From the NCBI GenBank assembly GCA_009921765.1, contig RFXC01000202.1, forward strand, positions 1 to 7,650: DNA of 7,650 bases. Direction: 5' to 3'. Shown piece by piece: positions 6,213-7,650 of this stretch. The DNA comes from Betaproteobacteria bacterium. Lineage in GTDB: Bacteria > Pseudomonadota > Gammaproteobacteria > Burkholderiales > Burkholderiaceae. Both the position numbers and the translations under genes were made by a program. The notes under the pieces are model-generated. The model was not told where the DNA came from, ran no database searches, and saw only the letters and a program-made list of their open reading frames with translations. Numbering within the stretch: the first letter of the stretch is position 1; each line of letters begins with the position of its first letter.

Positions 6213-6937
6213 AGTCAGACGACCGCAGGGACGCGAGCTACCCGGTGTCGGATCTCAATCAGGTCAGGCGACGGCATGATCGCGGCTTTTATGAGCACGC
6301 CACGGTCCACGCGTTGCTGGATGCAGCCATGCTGTGCCACGTGTCTTATGTGATCGACGGGCAACCGTTCTGTACGCCCACCTTCTTCTGGCGAGAGGGC
6401 GCTCGGCTGTACTGGCACGGCAGTAGCGCCAGTCGCATGCTGCGCAACCTGGCTCATGGCGAGCCCGCATGCTTGACGGTCACCCATCTGGATGCGCTGG
6501 TGCTGGCGCGGTCGGGCTACAACCACTCTGCTGATTACCGCTCGGTCATGGCCTTCGGAAAAGCCCGGCTTGTCGAGGATCCGCATGAAAAGGAACGCGC
6601 CCTGGTGATGATGGTCGACCGTCTGTATCCGCAGCGTACGGCGGGCCTCCGGCCCGCCACAGCCCAGGAGATCAAGGCCACGACGGTGATCGCCATGGAT
6701 ATCGAGCAGGCCTCGGCGAAGATCCGTGCGCGTGGTGTGGTGGATGAAGATGAGGATTACCCGCTGCCGATTTACGCCGAGCGCATTCCGGTTTCTACGG
6801 TGCTGGGCCAGCCCCAGCCCTGTTCTCGCACGGTGGAGGGGGTCAAGCGTCCGGCAACCCTCGCGGGGTATGCTGCCGGTCGATCACTTGAGGCTGCCGT
6901 TTCAGAGGCGCATGCGATTGCTTTCGGCGAATCGTGA
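6209..6937 (+). CDS. PNPOx-like split-barrel flavin-binding protein (Pyridox_ox_2 type)
   Basis: Pyridoxamine 5'-phosphate oxidase-like protein of the flavin/nucleotide-binding family (PF12900). It has 242 residues. The fold begins after YPVSDLNQVRRRHDRG (11-26) with HATVHALLDAAMLCHVSYV (30-48). Key patterns are GQPFCTPTFF (51-60), the strand and loop with HGSSASRMLR (70-79), and NHSADYRSVMAFG (105-117), which form the phosphate and flavin site in relatives. It lacks the features of true PdxH, so vitamin B6 synthesis is unlikely; flavin or cofactor F420-independent redox or sequestration roles are possible but unproven. A near-perfect Shine-Dalgarno, AAGGAGG (6198-6204), sits inside the end of the upstream gene, and the ATG overlaps that gene's TGA by four bases. 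The two split-barrel proteins are thus made together and might function in one process, which is inference. Confidence 0.93.
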   Translation: MKSDDRRDASYPVSDLNQVRRRHDRGFYEHATVHALLDAAMLCHVSYVIDGQPFCTPTFFWREGARLYWHGSSASRMLRNLAHGEPACLTVTHLDALVLARSGYNHSADYRSVMAFGKARLVEDPHEKERALVMMVDRLYPQRTAGLRPATAQEIKATTVIAMDIEQASAKIRARGVVDEDEDYPLPIYAERIPVSTVLGQPQPCSRTVEGVKRPATLAGYAAGRSLEAAVSEAHAIAFGES

Positions 6938-6968
6938 ACAACCCGGTCGGTCCCGCGGGCTCCAAGCT

Positions 6969-6980
6969 GAGGCGAGATTG
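6969..6980 (+). promoter_or_regulatory. Ribosome binding site and alternative TTG start for the sensor gene
   Basis: GAGG (6969-6972) stands five bases before an in-frame TTG at 6978. Other in-frame candidates are GTG at 6996 and ATG at 7008; the ATG has only AAGAGA immediately before it, with very short spacing. The TTG would add ten residues before the ATG start, with basic residues that still suit a signal peptide. Confidence 0.45.
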
Positions 6981-7007
6981 AAAAGTAGCCCAACCGTGCG
7001 AAGAGAC

Positions 7008-7650
7008 ATGATCCGCAGCGCCTCGTCGGTGCGTCACAGGCTTGGCATTGGCATCGTGGGTCTGCAATTGACGGTAGTGCTGATCGCATGGCTGGTGACC
7101 GGCTTGCTTGCGCCAGCCTTTGCCCAATCGTCCCAGGTTGAACGTCGTGACGCAGTCGTCGAGCGTAGCTGGCTGTCGGACGCTGACGGAACCTTGTCCC
7201 CCCAGGATGTACTGACGCAAAACTGGACAAAATTCGATGGTCCTCTCGGACGCGGATTCACCAATTCCATCACCTGGGTTCGTCTGAAGCTTGACCCCGC
7301 CGTGGCGGGGCCCGGCAGCATCGCATCGGATCACCGTCTGGTGCTTCGAATTGTTCCGTCGCGTCTGGATGAGGTGACCGCTTATCGGGTTGACCGTCTC
7401 GATGATCCCCCGGTGAAAGTTGGCGACAAATTCAAGCCGCAGGGGCTACAGCAGGGGTTCTTGAATCACGGCATCGTGTTTGACGATGCCGTGGGTCCGT
7501 TTGAAGTGTTGCTTCGGCTTGAAACCGAAGGCAACCACAGCATCCATGTGGAGGCTTGGCGCTGGGATGATGCCTACAGTCGTGTGACTCGCGACTCGAT
7601 TCTGATCACGAGCTTCCTGATTTTTACGTTGATGGTGATCACCTGGGCGG
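7008..7650 (+). CDS. 7TMR-DISM membrane sensor, N-terminal part (runs off the window)
   Basis: N-terminal portion of a seven-transmembrane receptor with a diverse intracellular signalling module. From ATG 7008 at least 214 codons are open to the right edge. Residues 1-39 form a signal peptide or first membrane anchor with basic residues (RHR) and a hydrophobic core ending APAFA. Residues of about 45-190 look like the periplasmic 7TMR-DISMED2 domain: a W-x-R-strand pattern (ITWVRLKL), LVLRIVPSRLDEVTAYRVD, and FEVLLRLETEG followed by a HIHVEAW-like strand (SIHVEAW). The first transmembrane helix of the 7TM domain starts around residue 197 (ILITSFLIFTLMVITW). The output domain, commonly a GGDEF or histidine kinase, lies outside the window. 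It follows the split-barrel gene by about 40-70 bases on the same strand and could share its transcript. Start choice is uncertain (see the ribosome binding site entry). Confidence 0.84.
   Translation, partial: MIRSASSVRHRLGIGIVGLQLTVVLIAWLVTGLLAPAFAQSSQVERRDAVVERSWLSDADGTLSPQDVLTQNWTKFDGPLGRGFTNSITWVRLKLDPAVAGPGSIASDHRLVLRIVPSRLDEVTAYRVDRLDDPPVKVGDKFKPQGLQQGFLNHGIVFDDAVGPFEVLLRLETEGNHSIHVEAWRWDDAYSRVTRDSILITSFLIFTLMVITWA

Overview
The window is GC-rich bacterial DNA (roughly 60% G+C by eye). It most resembles a betaproteobacterium of the Burkholderiales/Rhodocyclales type. The best taxonomic clue is a Bug/TctC-type periplasmic binding protein sitting directly downstream of a LysR regulator, an arrangement greatly expanded in that class. 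A PaiB-like flavoprotein, a 7TMR-DISM sensor and Patatin/DUF3734 proteins fit the same background. No RNA gene, insertion sequence, CRISPR array or phage gene was found.

Layout, left to right. (1) Positions 1-1602 (+) hold the end of an FAD-dependent NAD(P)H/ferredoxin-reductase-like protein fused in one frame to a complete patatin-like phospholipase with a DUF3734-like tail. The reductase frame looks broken near positions 34-56, so the full-length gene may be a pseudogene or contain a sequence error. (2) A gene-poor gap (1603-1867) carries a nested, nearly concentric inverted repeat. (3) A membrane fatty acid desaturase/hydroxylase follows on the + strand (1868-2842). (4) A small hairpin lies at the convergent junction. 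(5) On the minus strand, transcribed right to left, are a LysR regulator (5410-4499), a Bug/TctC solute-binding protein (4387-3407) and a MOSC-domain protein (3396-2869). (6) A divergent intergenic region (5411-5576) contains several short palindromes. (7) On the + strand are a PaiB-type FMN-binding protein (5577-6212), a PNPOx-like split-barrel protein overlapping it by 4 bases (6209-6937), and the N-terminal part of a 7TMR-DISM membrane sensor running off the right edge (from 6978 or 7008).

How the genes may work together. The left third looks lipid-related: a reductase module, an acyl hydrolase and a di-iron desaturase that would need an electron donor. Linking them as one acyl-chain editing module is inference. 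The middle block is a regulated substrate-sensing or uptake unit lacking TctA/TctB membrane partners in view, with a candidate LysR operator in front of tctC. The right block pairs two split-barrel flavin-binding proteins of the kind that occur together in many bacteria, followed by a signalling receptor.

Most genes are recognisable families. The points deserving a second look are the reductase-patatin fusion with its apparent frame break, the nested inverted repeat upstream of the desaturase, and the inverted repeat overlapping the lysR stop codon.
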